Shown in pieces: positions 43,790 to 54,356 of a stretch of DNA of 64,000 nucleotides (its first letter is position 1; every line of letters begins with the position of its first letter). Origin of the DNA: Brachionus manjavacas (taxonomy: Eukaryota > Rotifera > Eurotatoria > Ploima > Brachionidae); NCBI GenBank assembly GCA_019054805.1, contig JAHQIY010000003.1, forward strand, positions 3,596,001-3,660,000. Direction: 5' to 3'. The translations under genes were made by a program, and so were the position numbers. The notes below the pieces were generated by a model. The model ran no database searches. It was given only the letters and a program-made list of their open reading frames with translations, and was not told where the DNA came from.

Positions 43790-44797
43790 TTATGACGCAG
43801 TCGTCTGAGTCATTGGCAATTGATACGTCGACGACGACGACGACGATGACGATGAGTACTGGTACTGACCCGCAAGCTGATTGGAAGTCGGCGAAGTGGA
43901 CGCTGACGACGACGAGTTCAAGCTAGATGTTGGCGAGTTGAAGTTGTAGTTGGCGTATGACGACGAAGTGGCAGTTGGCGGATTTGATGGCGGCAAACGA
44001 AAATAAAAGTCTGCTTGGTACTGATCGTGGAAGTTTTGATTTGGATAGTAGTCGTGTGGAGTGGGCGCAGTGTAGCCAGCCGAGTTGTAAGCCATGCTTG
44101 CGTATTGACTTGGATATGTGTAGTTGTACGGCTGGTAGTAGTTTTGGTAACAGTAGGGCGTTTGAAAAGGCATGTATTGTTGCACTGACGAGTCGTTTGT
44201 CTGATAAGTGTCCATCTCGTATTTGCTCTCCAGCTTGATGGACAGCTTGGACGAGTCGGGCGGAATCGGCGACAGCGACGAATTGGCCGATTTGTTTGGC
44301 GACGCCGGCTCGTTCACGCCAGTCATGTTCTCGTTCTCTTGGCTGTCCTCGTTGTCGTCCGAGTTCAAGTTGGGCTGAGACAGCGGCCCGATCTTGTTCC
44401 TCAGTATGCGGCTGATCGAGCTCACCGACGGCACATTGTACTTGTCGCAAATGCGCTCCTGCAGCAGCTTGTCCCTGATTTCCCACGCAAATATGCCCGG
44501 GTCTCTCTGTTTGTACTCTCTGATTTTGCCCACCACTTTCGGCGTGGTCACTCGCGGCTTGCTGCCGCCAATCGCCCCCGGCAGTATACTGCCCGTCTCC
44601 TGGTACCTGGCCAGTATTTTGCTCACGCAGCCGTGGCTGACTCTCAGCTGGCGGCTGATGTCGCACGGCCGAATACCCAAATTGGCCATTTCCACTATTC
44701 GCATGCGCACTGTGTTCGGCAATGGCCGGCCGTTCACAAACACCCCGCCTAGCTGGTTCACCTCGCCGTACGCTATTTGGTTCGAGTCCATTTCCAT
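43790..44797 (-). CDS. Pax1/9-class paired-domain transcription factor
   Basis: The 335-residue protein has a complete paired domain at residues 11-137. The PAI half runs from [18 protein letters not shown] to [20 protein letters not shown], and the linker is [18 protein letters not shown]. The RED half includes [18 protein letters not shown] and [20 protein letters not shown]. '[16 protein letters not shown]', '[11 protein letters not shown]' and '[21 protein letters not shown]' are the Pax1/9 (Pox meso) signatures rather than Pax2/5/8 or Pax4/6. No homeodomain follows, as expected for this class, and I see no clear octapeptide. The C-terminal half is Tyr/Asn/Ser/Pro-rich, ending in poly-Ser, a likely transactivation region. 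Single exon, which is unusual for Pax genes. The coding sequence is much GC-richer than its flanks. ATG context GAATGGAAATGG. It binds DNA in the nucleus; developmental role is inferred from the family. Confidence 0.95.
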   Translation of the reverse strand: MEMDSNQIAYGEVNQLGGVFVNGRPLPNTVRMRIVEMANLGIRPCDISRQLRVSHGCVSKILARYQETGSILPGAIGGSKPRVTTPKVVGKIREYKQRDPGIFAWEIRDKLLQERICDKYNVPSVSSISRILRNKIGPLSQPNLNSDDNEDSQENENMTGVNEPASPNKSANSSLSPIPPDSSKLSIKLESKYEMDTYQTNDSSVQQYMPFQTPYCYQNYYQPYNYTYPSQYASMAYNSAGYTAPTPHDYYPNQNFHDQYQADFYFRLPPSNPPTATSSSYANYNFNSPTSSLNSSSSASTSPTSNQLAGQYQYSSSSSSSSSTYQLPMTQTTAS

Positions 44798-44974
44798 TCT
44801 TTTTGCTTTTTTTTTTTTTTTTGCTTTTTTTTCTTTTTCAAATTTTTCTAGTTGTTCGTGTTGGTGTTATTGTTGTTGTTGTTTGAAAGCCTCTCTAAAT
44901 TCAAAAAGTAAAATTTTAGTTTTTGTTATCTTATCTATTTCACAAAAAATTTATTAAATATATGAAATTATTTG

Positions 44975-45034
44975 ATTGGCGCAGCCAATTCGATGAGTGT
45001 GAGCCAATCGAGTTGGCTTATGTGTGCGCACACA
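44975..45034 (-). promoter_or_regulatory. CCAAT-rich upstream region of the Pax gene
   Basis: ATTGGCgcaGCCAAT (44975-44989) is an inverted pair of CCAAT boxes. A third CCAAT (GAGCCAATCG) follows at 45001-45010, with GTTGGCT nearby and the perfect palindrome TGTGTGCGCACACA at 45021-45034. The cluster lies ~180-240 bases before the Pax ATG, where a proximal promoter would be. NF-Y binding is inferred. Confidence 0.4.
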
Positions 45035-45092
45035 GATAAGTTTAGAATTTTTATCTGTTTTTACAACTACAAACCCGAATAACAAACAAAAC

Positions 45093-45117
45093 TAGAGAGA
45101 GAGAGAGAAAGAGAGAG
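45093..45117. repeat. (GA)n tract upstream of Pax
   Basis: AGAGAGAGAGAGAGAAAGAG-type run ~300 bases before the Pax ATG. It mirrors the (GA)n tract beyond its 3' end. Confidence 0.8.
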
Positions 45118-45752
45118 AATTGTGATTAAGAATAAATAATAAATTTTTATTGGATATGGTTTATTGATAATTTAATTTTATGCCAGGAGAAGAGAAGAGT
45201 GCGGACGTGATGAGCCAGGCCAATTAGATTGAATTTAACTCAATTTTTAGATTGGCCATAATATTGATAGTTGTGAACGAATCAACTTTTCAGCCCATGT
45301 CCCAAAGCCCCCTCGACAGCCCCTGTCCCCTCCTCTACCAAAAAAAAAACACTTGTTTATTTTACACATAGATTTGTGTCAAAACAATCAATCGATAAAT
45401 CAAATGGTAATTACTTTCAATTCGATTTAATTTAATTTATATTTGCTTGTTTGATTTGAGACCTTGACGCAGAGCCCAGCGCATCCCTACCCACATGTCC
45501 GACAACTAGATCCCCCACTCAGTTGATTAACAAACAACAATTCCGCATTTACTTCTCTTAATAATAACTTCATAATTTACTTGTCACTTTTCCTACCTAG
45601 CTCATCTTTTTTTCCATTACCCGAAAATAACTGCATCGAGTTGATCATCTACACCGCAATTATTACCCAGTCGAAACTGGTGCCCCTATTTTTATGATGA
45701 AAGAGGTTTAAACATTCACCCCGTATTGCAGAGATGTTTTGAAGATTTTTAC
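45118..45752. other. non-coding region upstream of Pax with GC-richer islands
   Basis: GC-richer, non-coding patches at 45185-45225, 45285-45340 and 45460-45530 stand out in AT-rich DNA. They could be regulatory, but I see no specific site beyond composition. Confidence 0.3.
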
Positions 45753-45824
45753 ACCCTCAGCGGGTCTTGAACCCTCGATCATCTGCTTGCATGACTAACA
45801 CGCAAGCCATTCGGCTATACGAGT
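45753..45824 (-). ncRNA. tRNA-like sequence (tRNA pseudogene or SINE head)
   Basis: On the minus strand the internal Pol III promoter boxes are both present: TAGCCGAATGG fits box A and GGTTCAAGACC fits box B exactly. The 72-base span allows a 7-base acceptor pairing with one mismatch and a G-C-rich T arm. The middle stem (CTTGCGT/ATGCAAG) is seven base pairs rather than five and the D arm is short, so it is unlikely to be a working tRNA. Confidence 0.5.
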
Positions 45825-48800
45825 CTAGTTGTAACCGGTACCCCTATGCTAGTGGTCATCCAGCGAGTAAATCTCTCTAAATACACTTGACTGAATATGA
45901 ATTGTAAAATTCAGGTCTTACTAGGAGGTCTTATGACTCTTTTCGGATTGGGACACGAGGTCTCACAACTCAATAAAACTAATTTTAATAAATAAAATCT
46001 TTTTATATCAAAAGCTAAAAAATATGAATGTAAATATTAGAATTTTATCCCTTGAGACGTCTACAGCATGCAACACCACTTGAGCTCTTTGCCTTTGGTC
46101 ACTAATTTGAACTAGTACCGTATTTCATCTAATAGAAGCAACCACAAATAGAAGAAACTTGCTAGTAGCTGAGTCAAAAATTTTCATTTGTTTTTCTCAT
46201 TTTTTTTTATTAAAATAGTAGTTTGAGGAAAACGCCGGGCAGTTTGGAATGGTCCCTTTCAGCTCCGTGCAAATAGATTTTGGTGAAATGAAAAAGCAAA
46301 GTTTTTTTGAAAAACAGAGTCTAATAAATGTTCGACAAAAATGTTTTAACTTTTGCTATTTAACTTAGAATTTGTTAGTTAAGTCACATGACAGATTTGT
46401 GTTGAATACTAGCATAATAAGTCTAAACACAATTAAAATTATACAAAAAAAAAATATAAAATGAACTTGATTTCAGTTTATCTCATTTCATGTCGTGTAT
46501 TTTGTTGTTTCTAATTGAAGAAAAAAATTTGAAAAAAAATTTTTTTTTTGAATAAAAAAAAACCTAGGATGAAAAATGGTAGGAGTAAGAACCGATCTGA
46601 TCGATGACGTAGCCCGTAATCTCCTCTGTCTGGTCGATCATGTGATGTGTCTAAGAGCCTCCTATTTAAATAAGAGAAAATGTTCCACAGGCAGCTTCAT
46701 TTCATTTTTTGAAGAACAAACTTAAAGTAGCAAAAAAAAACAAGTTCAATCTACACAATGATGCTTCAAATTTAGATTTTTTTAAAATAATTTCTTTCTT
46801 AATTAGATAGACCAAAAATTTTAAAAAATCAAACCAATTTTTTCAAAAAAAAATTTACAACCACCAAACTACAAATCATTTTTTTTTTAAAATTATTTCT
46901 TTTTAATTAAAATTGCGAATTTAATAATAATAAATAATTTTAAAATAAAAATATTACTAGTATTATAGCTTGATTGCGTAAGATCTATTAAAAAAAATTT
47001 CCCACGAGAGTATGGTCTAGTGTAAGCATTGCTGCATAGGTCTTTGGCAACATTATTTATGCGAGTCTTGACATGTTCCCTTAGCAAGACAATCAATGGT
47101 AACAATCATCCAAAGTGTATGTGCTCAAATCAGGAGGTGGCTTATAGAAGCACAATACTGAAAGCAAAAGCTCAAGTTAATTAGATTAGTAGATTTTTTT
47201 ATCATTGAAGAAAGAGACTAAACAGCAAAAATTGGATTAACTTTCTTTTATTTGAGTTACTTTTTTGAAGTGAAACATTTACGAATAAAAGAAATTTTTT
47301 GATGACCCAAAGACTTTAAATTTTTTTTCAAACATAGGTCTGAATGCAAAATCTATGATCATCCCAACGTGCCCAGAGAAACAATTTTATTAAAACAAAC
47401 AAATTCTGGTCAAATACTATCAGCTTTCTTCTATTTGCAGTTGGTTGACTATACCTGGACTCGAGCCCGTTTTTTCAGGCACAATAAGCATTTGTTTAAC
47501 CCACTCCCTCTTTACTTCATATGATAGAGCCATGTCTTTGTTTTGATATCACTGGATTAGTTGATTAACTTAACCATGAGCTTTTAAGCTAAGAAGAAGC
47601 TTAATAACTTCTTTAATGGGTCTAACGAGGACCCAAGAGTACTGCAAACAAAAAAGTTTTTAAAATAATTAACTAACAATCATATTTAATAAAACTTTAA
47701 AAATAAAGGAAACAAATAACTGACCAGCTAAAGCAGGTATTACGCAAGTAAAAATTTAGATCTAACAAAGGTGCAGTGCTGTCCTAGAATGTGTCTTAAT
47801 GCAGTGTCGAGTCTATGCACAGCCTATGCTCGACTAATCAATCATAATTGACGAATTTGAGTCAGCTGATGGCAATAAATTACAAATTGATTATTTACAT
47901 TCGAATTGAAACACTTGTTTATTTTAGAAATTATCAATTTGAGAATTGCACAAAAAATGAGTTTAATTTCTAAATATAGGACGATAAACATTTTGATTGT
48001 GTTTAATTAATGTTAATGCTTTTTTTTTTTCTCTTTTTTTGTTTCTTCTATTTTTTTCAGCACAGAAATTTGATTACTATACGAAAAAAGATAGCACTTA
48101 GATTCAACTACTCTTTTAGCTGAAATATCAAAACGCTTAAATGTTATTTTAGGCAAAAAGGTTAATCAACAAGCTACTTGGAAATATGTACCTGAGAATT
48201 TTATCTAATAAGTCTTATTCTCATCAGTAAGAAATCTAATTAAGTGCTCTCAATTTTGTACAAGCGAGCATCGCTCGTTCGTCGACCTAGGGTCCAATTT
48301 TTACGTGCTTTCTCTTGCTATTGCATCGATACGGTCATTTAGAATTGTATTTTTGTAAATGTACATGTTTACAATCAAATAGCAATTAGAGACTGGCTTA
48401 GTAACAATGAGCATTTAATAGAATGTAAGACATATTGGTGTGTTTGTAATTTAATTATTAAATTTGAGTTAGAAGCCAAATGGTGTTTGTTTAAGATTTT
48501 CAATCACTTTTCGACGAGCTTATTGAGTTAATTAAGACGTTCGAATTCAGCTTATTAGGCGCATGTGTAAGGATGGCCAATGTTGAAAAAAAAAATCAAA
48601 TTTTAATATTTCTCTTAAAATGGAAAAAAAAATTTTAATAAATTTTTTGAAATAAATTTGAATTTTTTATTTTTATTTTATATTTAAAAATGACTTAGAG
48701 GAAGATCCTAGGACACATTCGAATTGTTCTAGGCTTTTGTATGAATACTCATGAAAGGAAAAATACTTGAAATAAATTAACGCTTATTTTGATTCTAAGG

Positions 48801-48834
48801 AATAGGGCTTTTTTTTTCATTTATTTAAAAAAAA
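45825..48834. other. gene-poor region
   Basis: No gene supported. The 46893-47105 minus-strand ORF (contains HVKTRINNVAKDLCSNAYTR) has a plausible protein-like N-terminal half but I cannot place it. A possible second tRNA-like B box lies near 47455-47466 on the minus strand. CGAGCATCGCTCG at 48267-48279 is a small stem. Confidence 0.35.
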
Positions 48835-48837
48835 TTC

Positions 48838-49755
48838 GGGTCCAACATTCTTTGTTAAATCTAAAGGTAAACTCTGCAAAAGTCTGCAAAAATTAAAATT
48901 GTATCATTCAGAAGGCTGGCACTTTTTTTTAATAGTTATTTTTATTTAAAAATTAATTTAAAAAGGCTTCGAGCTAACATTCGAAAAGAGCGCAAACTGC
49001 ACATTCGAAGTGAAGCTCCTTCTGCCCAGTAAAAAAATAAAACAATAATAAAAACAAACAAACATATTTTAAATTACATCATTAAAAATAAATTTTTTCT
49101 TTTTTAAAAAAGAAAAAAGAAAGACAGAAGAAAAGAAAGGAGACAAAAATTGATAGATTCTAAATAACTATATAAGAGAATCCTGTTCTCATATCAGATC
49201 TTAAAAAAGCTAAGAAACAAATATAAACTAATTAGGACAGTACACGCATACGCAATTCGAATTATAGAGAAAAAGGCTCCTACCGGAGTAGAGGTAACCG
49301 ATACTTTAGCTGTGTTTTCAGACCACGACCCACTATATTCCTCAACAAGTAGCTTAATGAATCTGTTTTTATAAGAGAAACATTTTAGCATATATCTAGC
49401 ACCCATTTGTAAGAATCTTTCTTTAATAAACAAAATGTTACTAACTGAAAAGAGACTCCTAGTGGGGCTGTCCCATCTTAACTTATAGATACACCTAATA
49501 GCTCTGTTTTGAACTGTTTGAACAAGTTTTAAGTTGGTCTTAGAAATACATTCTACGGCAAAGAAAGAGTAATCAAACATGGAACCAATTAAGGCTCTGT
49601 AGATACTAGTGAGGGTAGTTTTTTTTAGGTGCCAAGAGCTGTGAGCAAAAATTTTTATTATGTTGAGCCTTTTAAAAAAAAAAAAGGCTGGCACTCTGCA
49701 ATGTGCATTTTACCTTTAAATTTAACAAAGAATGCTAGATCCGAAATTAGATATT
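48838..49755. mobile_element. MITE/foldback element with ~42-bp TIRs, interrupted by a LINE
   Basis: CATTCTTTGTTAAATCTAAA at 48846 and its near complement at 49709-49738 form terminal inverted repeats continuing into TTCGGGTCC/GGATCCGAA-like ends. The two halves are contiguous once the LINE at 48924-49683 and one 12-bp duplication are removed, leaving a ~150-base MITE. Confidence 0.65.
48924..49683 (-). mobile_element. 5'-truncated LINE inserted in the MITE, 12-bp TSD
   Basis: AAGGCTGGCACT occurs on both sides (48912-48923 and 49684-49695). The minus-strand ORF at 49194-49694 reads RLNIIKIFAHSSWHLKKTTL, then SIYRALIGSMFDYSFFAVEC and QTVQNRAIRCIYKLRWDSP, the thumb-to-C-terminal region of a LINE ORF2. 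The 3' UTR ends in a degenerate hairpin (GAAGCTCCTTCTG) and A-rich tail, seen here as T's at 48923-48930. Confidence 0.75.
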
Positions 49756-50007
49756 AAGAAATAACAATTTATTTCATAATTAAAACTTGGCTTTTGAGCA
49801 TCCAAAAATTGATACTAAACTTCAAGTTTCCAGGAATAGTTTGTTGACTCTTTCTTCAATGATTTCTTGTCAAAGAACTTTGTGCATGGTACGAATCTAT
49901 GTTTTGTGTGTAAAATTCTTGGTAATACGCAGGGGTTTATTTTGAATTATTTGGAGAGAAGAACTCATTTTTTCAGTCCCACAGTTTAATATCACGAAAC
50001 AGTAATC

Positions 50008-50880
50008 GATTTATTTTTTTGTTAAACTGTACCGAGCTAATGCTCCTTCAGAATAAAAATAAAATAAGATAAAATAAAAAAAATTAAAAAAATTAAAAAC
50101 GAAAATTTGAAATAGCTAGAGGTAATTTTGAATTTTTTATTGATTTCTTATAAATTTTGAAAAAAGAGTTTATATTTTTACCAAAAGTTACTTTTGTTTT
50201 ACTAATTTACGTAAATTTAGGTAAAAAAAGTATTTTTTGAAAAAAAATAAGGAAATTTTTATTTTTCCTAATAAACAAGCAGTCCGATCATCCGCCATTT
50301 TTATCCTACACTATACCAATAACCTACAAAACAAAAAATAACACAAATTTAATCTATTAAATTTTAAGAATTATTACTTTTTCAAATCGACTTGTGTAAT
50401 TATTACATTTAGTAAAATTTTTTGGAAATTCGAAAATTAAACTAGTTAATTCTTCGGAAAAATAAAAATTTTCTTTATTTTTTTTTCAAAAAATACTTTT
50501 TTTGCCTAAATTTACGTAAATCAGTAAAAAATAGAAAAACAAAGGTATCTTTTGATAAAAATAGAAACAAATAAATAGAAACTCTTTATTTAAATTTTAT
50601 TAGAAATTAATAAAAATTCAAAAAATTGAGCTTTTTTTTGGCCTTTTCATTTTTATCAATTTTTACGCAAATTTACGTTAACAAATTACCAGAAATCCAC
50701 TTGTCAAATCGGTACTGTATCTGAATTCAAAGTCTCCTCTTTATTCTTCCACCAGTCTGGCGATCAATGAAACATAATGACATAATTTTGAACTCACAGA
50801 TCTCTCACTCAAATCTTTCAGCCGATTTGAGACTATTAATAGTTTAAGTTAATTGAAAGCCTCTTGGTGTATAATCAGGG
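50008..50880 (-). pseudogene. LINE 3' fragment interrupted by a MITE
   Basis: The 3' hairpin (TTCTGAAGGAGCATTAGCTC and GGTACAG) and (AAAT)n tail are at 50008-50060. The 50712-50880 part reads SNRLKDLSERSVSSKLCHYV on the minus strand, a LINE C-terminal block. Comparison with the related fragments at 54.9 and 59.2 kb shows these two parts belong together. About 90 bases of the LINE are missing at the junction. Confidence 0.6.
50121..50711. mobile_element. MITE with long imperfect inverted repeats and ACGTAAAT motifs
   Basis: The arms ~50125-50275 and ~50455-50650 are complementary over ~150 bases. Landmarks are AATTTACGTAAATTTAGG and AAAAAAAGTATTTTTTGAAA on the left and their complements on the right. 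It splits the LINE described above. Related motifs occur at 12.8 and 62.4 kb. Confidence 0.6.
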
Positions 50881-50886
50881 AGGGGC

Positions 50887-50894
50887 TATAAAAG
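50887..50894 (+). promoter_or_regulatory. TATA box (TATAAAAG)
   Basis: A consensus TATAAAAG in a locally GC-rich setting (GGGGCTATAAAAGG), ~310 bases before the small gene at 51198. The distance suggests a 5' UTR intron or a spliced first exon between them. Confidence 0.45.
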
Positions 50895-51197
50895 GATGAA
50901 AGATTTATGCAGCACAAGATTGATTGAACCAGAGTTTGACCATGTGGAATTTTATTAAGTAAAATTCTGCCTAGATTAACACTAAAGTTATCAAGGAAAT
51001 TAAATTTGTATTCATTTAGAAATAATTTTGATAGGTAAATTTTTTTTAATTAAAAACCGAATTTCTAATAAAAAAAGGATTATATTTACCTGCAAAACTG
51101 CTAAAACATTCGTTTTTCTCTAGAATAGAAGTGCCCGATTTGGGCATTAAATTTTTTAAAAAAATATTTGGTGCCAACTTTTTTCTAAATTTTTAAA

Positions 51198-51432
51198 ATG
51201 TACAATACTAATAAGACAGTCACTCATCTCAAGGATGAAAGTAAAAGTTTCGACATTTTAGATCAACGCAAAAAAGCTGAATAAATTGGTGGCAAATGGT
51301 GAAAACGTTGTACAACATGATCAAGATCTCGTTGAAGTGCCAATTCAAACAAAGCCAGAACTCATCGAGGTTCCAATGGCAGCTCCGAATTTTGAACTTG
51401 ATAGTGATCATGAAAGCGATCATGATGATTAA
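51198..51432 (+). pseudogene. small acidic protein gene with a one-base frameshift (hypothetical)
   Basis: From the ATG at 51198 the frame reads MYNTNKTVTHLKDESKSFDI and stops soon after ~51275. The +1 frame is open from 51262 and reads NKLVANGENVVQHDQDLVEV to a Asp/His-rich end (LDSDHESDHDD) with TAA at 51430-51432. A six-A run at 51270-51275 is the likely frameshift site; with five A's the two parts would give ~77 residues. Alternatively TTTTAG at 51256-51261 is an acceptor and only the second part is an exon. A TATA box (50887) and AATAAA (51500) bracket it. No family recognised. Confidence 0.45.
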
Positions 51433-51499
51433 TTTTTGAATGCAAACAATAACAGAATCAAACTAAAGACAGTTTATAAAGTATAATAGACTGTTATTA

Positions 51500-51505
51500 A
51501 ATAAA
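51500..51505 (+). terminator. poly(A) signal of the 51.2 kb gene
   Basis: AATAAA 68 bases after the TAA. Confidence 0.4.
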
Positions 51506-53469
51506 ATAAACAATTTGTAGATATTTTATACGTTTTTTTTCTCTCAGTTAAATGAATTGGACACAAAATAAATAAATAAGAAAGTTAGACCAATTTAAAA
51601 TTTCAAAAATTTTATTTCTTTTTTCCTATAGTCAAAAAAGCAAATTAAATTATAAATAATTTAGACATCACTCTGAAGCAGCCCACACTGGCTTTCAAAC
51701 CTTCTTTTCTGCCTGCATTCCATTACAATAGTTCATTACTGTCGTTACCATTTTTAGCTATCTAATTTTATTTCATTTTATAAGCTCCATATGACACTTT
51801 TTCAATTTAATTTTATCATTTTTTTGCTTTGGCCCGATACAGATTTACAAAAACGAAAAAATAGATTTAGGTAATTGAGCATTTGAAGCTTGAATTTCTA
51901 TTGCGAATTTTGTTGTTATGTGATAATCTAATATTTTTACTTTCGAAATTCAATTCAATATTTTAAATATTATAATAAATTTAAAATAATTTTTAATTAC
52001 GCAAATTTTTTATTTAATTAAAGTGCTAATAAAAATATACTTAAGCACAATTAGTTAAAAAATATTTAAAATAAGAAATTTTATTCAATAAAACGCTATA
52101 CATGGCACAGGAAATATTGGTATTGCTTCATGAAGAATACCAGAGAAACACTTCATAATTTAATTGGCAATTGTGACAAGAGTTCGATAGTGTTTAATTA
52201 TAATGTATTTGTGGAGAAAAATAACTCGGTAAAACTTTTTCTCTCAGAAATATAAATTTACATTGAATAATTTATAAATTTAAAATTTTTTGATTATTTC
52301 CAAATAATTTAATTCATAAATGACTCTGATTTTTTAAACTTCTTAGACCTTTTTTTTTTAACGTAAATGATACAAAAGTATGGTAAACACTTCCAAAGCT
52401 AAACCAAAAAAAGTTTTTAAAACTAGAAAAGTTACCATCTCATTATCTCAAATCATCAAAATATTTTTTCCAAAAATCTCCTCTCGAAAAAGGAAAATTT
52501 TTCATTATTTTCTTCAATTTGAAATTTGAAAAATTAATGATGCTCATGATTCTTATTTCATGAGTTTTCTTCTAAATGAGACATTTTTTCATTTAAAAAA
52601 TATATCAAATAATAGAGAATTTAAAGATTTTTTTTGTTTTTATGTAATCTCTTTTTTCTATCTTTGATAGGCTTTTTATATATCAAATAAAAATTCGAGT
52701 AATTAAATTATAATAAAAAATTTAGTTTCCTGTTTTTTTTATAAACAAAATCCAACATTTTTTGCTAATTAATTTATTAATTTTTTTTTCATTTTTCCCA
52801 ATAAATAAAACAAATTCAAAAGATTAGGTCAATAATAACATTTTCATATTTTCATTTTACTTCTCTTAAATAAATAAAGTTCAATTAAATCAACCAAACT
52901 CTTTTAATCAAAAAAATCACATACCGCAATAAAAATATCTTTTTCTGATCCAGTTTGTTTTAATTGTTTATTCTGTTTTTTCGTCTTATGCGCAAAATGT
53001 TTTTATGATATTCTATCATTAGCTAACGATTTAATCTAATTTCTAGATATTTTATAGAATTGACTCAAATTGTAACACTAATGGAGGTAAATTATTCTAC
53101 AATTTTTGATTCTACTTTATTATGACACCAAATATCAACACAACAAATGCAATCCGTTTGGTGACCATCAAATAGCTTCTAGTTAGAATTTTGACAAATT
53201 GAAATTTATGGTCAAAATTTACTTACCAAACTCAGAAGTTATTTTTACTAGATTGAATGAAAAATCAGTTGGTAAAAGATTGTGAACAAAAAATATTTTT
53301 TTCATCAATAGAGTTTTTAAATGCTTGAAATCAATTTTATTAATAGATCATGGACTTAAATATTGTTAGTGAAATTTAAAATTAAAAATGATAAAGTGAT
53401 TTTTAACAAGCTTTAAGGTTTTTTTTGAAAAATTAATCATTTATTTTTACCAAAAGATATATGTCCAGT
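51506..53469. other. AT-rich gene-poor region
   Basis: Apart from a GC-richer patch at 51660-51760 there is nothing I can assign. On the minus strand the patch holds a 20-codon ORF, MECRQKRRFESQCGLLQSDV, ~45 bases after a TTATAAAATG. Confidence 0.35.
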
Positions 53470-53727
53470 TGACAAAAAATTTACTATTTTACTATTTTAA
53501 TTTTTTAGAAAAATTCTCAAAAAGTTCATTATTACTATTTTACTATTTAAAAAATTTTCTTAATCAATTCAATTTTATTCTTTTACTTTTTGTTATATCA
53601 AATTTCTGATATGACGTAGTCCGGAACGCAACTCCGGTTTAGGAAATCGTGTTAATTAAATGAAAAGAAAAATATCGATATTTTTAAACAAAAACAACGC
53701 TTTTTTAAGGCTTAAATTTTTTGGGGG

Positions 53728-53892
53728 TGACAAATTTAATTTTTTTAAGATGACAAAAATAACTAAAAGTGGTGACTAATTTAATCTATTTTAGCTGACA
53801 ATAAAACACTAATTATTCTGACAAAAAAACTAAACGACTGACAAATATTTATATATATTGAGATGACTATTTAATAATTTTGCACTGACAAA
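53728..53892 (+). repeat. phased array of eight TGACAAA-like motifs
   Basis: Motif starts are 53728, 53751, 53773, 53796, 53819, 53839, 53864 and 53886, so spacings are 23, 22, 23, 23, 20, 25 and 22. Five are TGACAAA; the others are TGACTAA, TGACAAT and TGACTAT. Spacers share no sequence beyond A/T richness. Confidence 0.75.
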
Positions 53893-54247
53893 ATTTTATT
53901 CATTTTTATTTTATTTTAGTTCTAATTAAGCTATTTAGTTCGACTTGAGTGGAAATCAAAAGTAATGAACCCTATGAAAAAAAAAGGAGTGAATAAGGAA
54001 AAAAAAGAAAGCTATTTAGTAATTTAATTCCCTAAGATTGTAAGGAATGAACTTAAATTGTTACGTTTTCTCATAGTTGACTCTAGCTTGATGATGAGAT
54101 TTGGACAAAACGGTTTGTCATAATCGTCTAGAGCTTCCTTCTGATATTGGTTCTATAGTTCAAGATTTTGATTTTTATTGTGACCTTAAAATCATTAATT
54201 TGTTGTAAAAATAAAAGTAAAAATAATTAATTAGTCAAAAAAGTATT

Positions 54248-54356
54248 TTTGTCACTCAAATAATTATTTTATCAGTCAATTAATTTATTTGTCATCATAT
54301 GTAGTTTTTTTGTCAATAGATTTAGTCTTTTTGGTCAGTAAAATTTTTTTTTGTCA
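54248..54356 (-). repeat. inverted array of six TGAC motifs
   Basis: TTTGTCA-like motifs end at 54254, 54278, 54294, 54315, 54337 and 54356 (spacings 24, 16, 21, 22, 19), opposite in orientation to the array at 53728. Confidence 0.65.

Noticed and set aside
43923-44957. Long open frames on both strands across Pax (43923-44666 -, 44339-44957 +)
   Set aside because: Shadow frames of the paired-domain gene; composition is Gln/Arg/Ala- or Ser/Leu-rich without motifs.
46121-46200. Possible transposon end ACCGTATTTCATCTAATAG
   Set aside because: No complementary partner end was found within the window.
46893-47105. 70-codon minus-strand ORF with HVKTRINNVAKDLCSNAYTR
   Set aside because: First half looks protein-like and may be a transposon remnant, but I could not tie it to any family.
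47440-47520. Second tRNA-like sequence on the minus strand
   Set aside because: The box B (GGCTCGAGTCC) has a mismatch and no acceptable cloverleaf could be drawn.
51660-51760. 20-codon minus-strand ORF MECRQKRRFESQCGLLQSDV downstream of a TATA-like site
   Set aside because: Could be a peptide gene or exon, but far too short to support from sequence alone.
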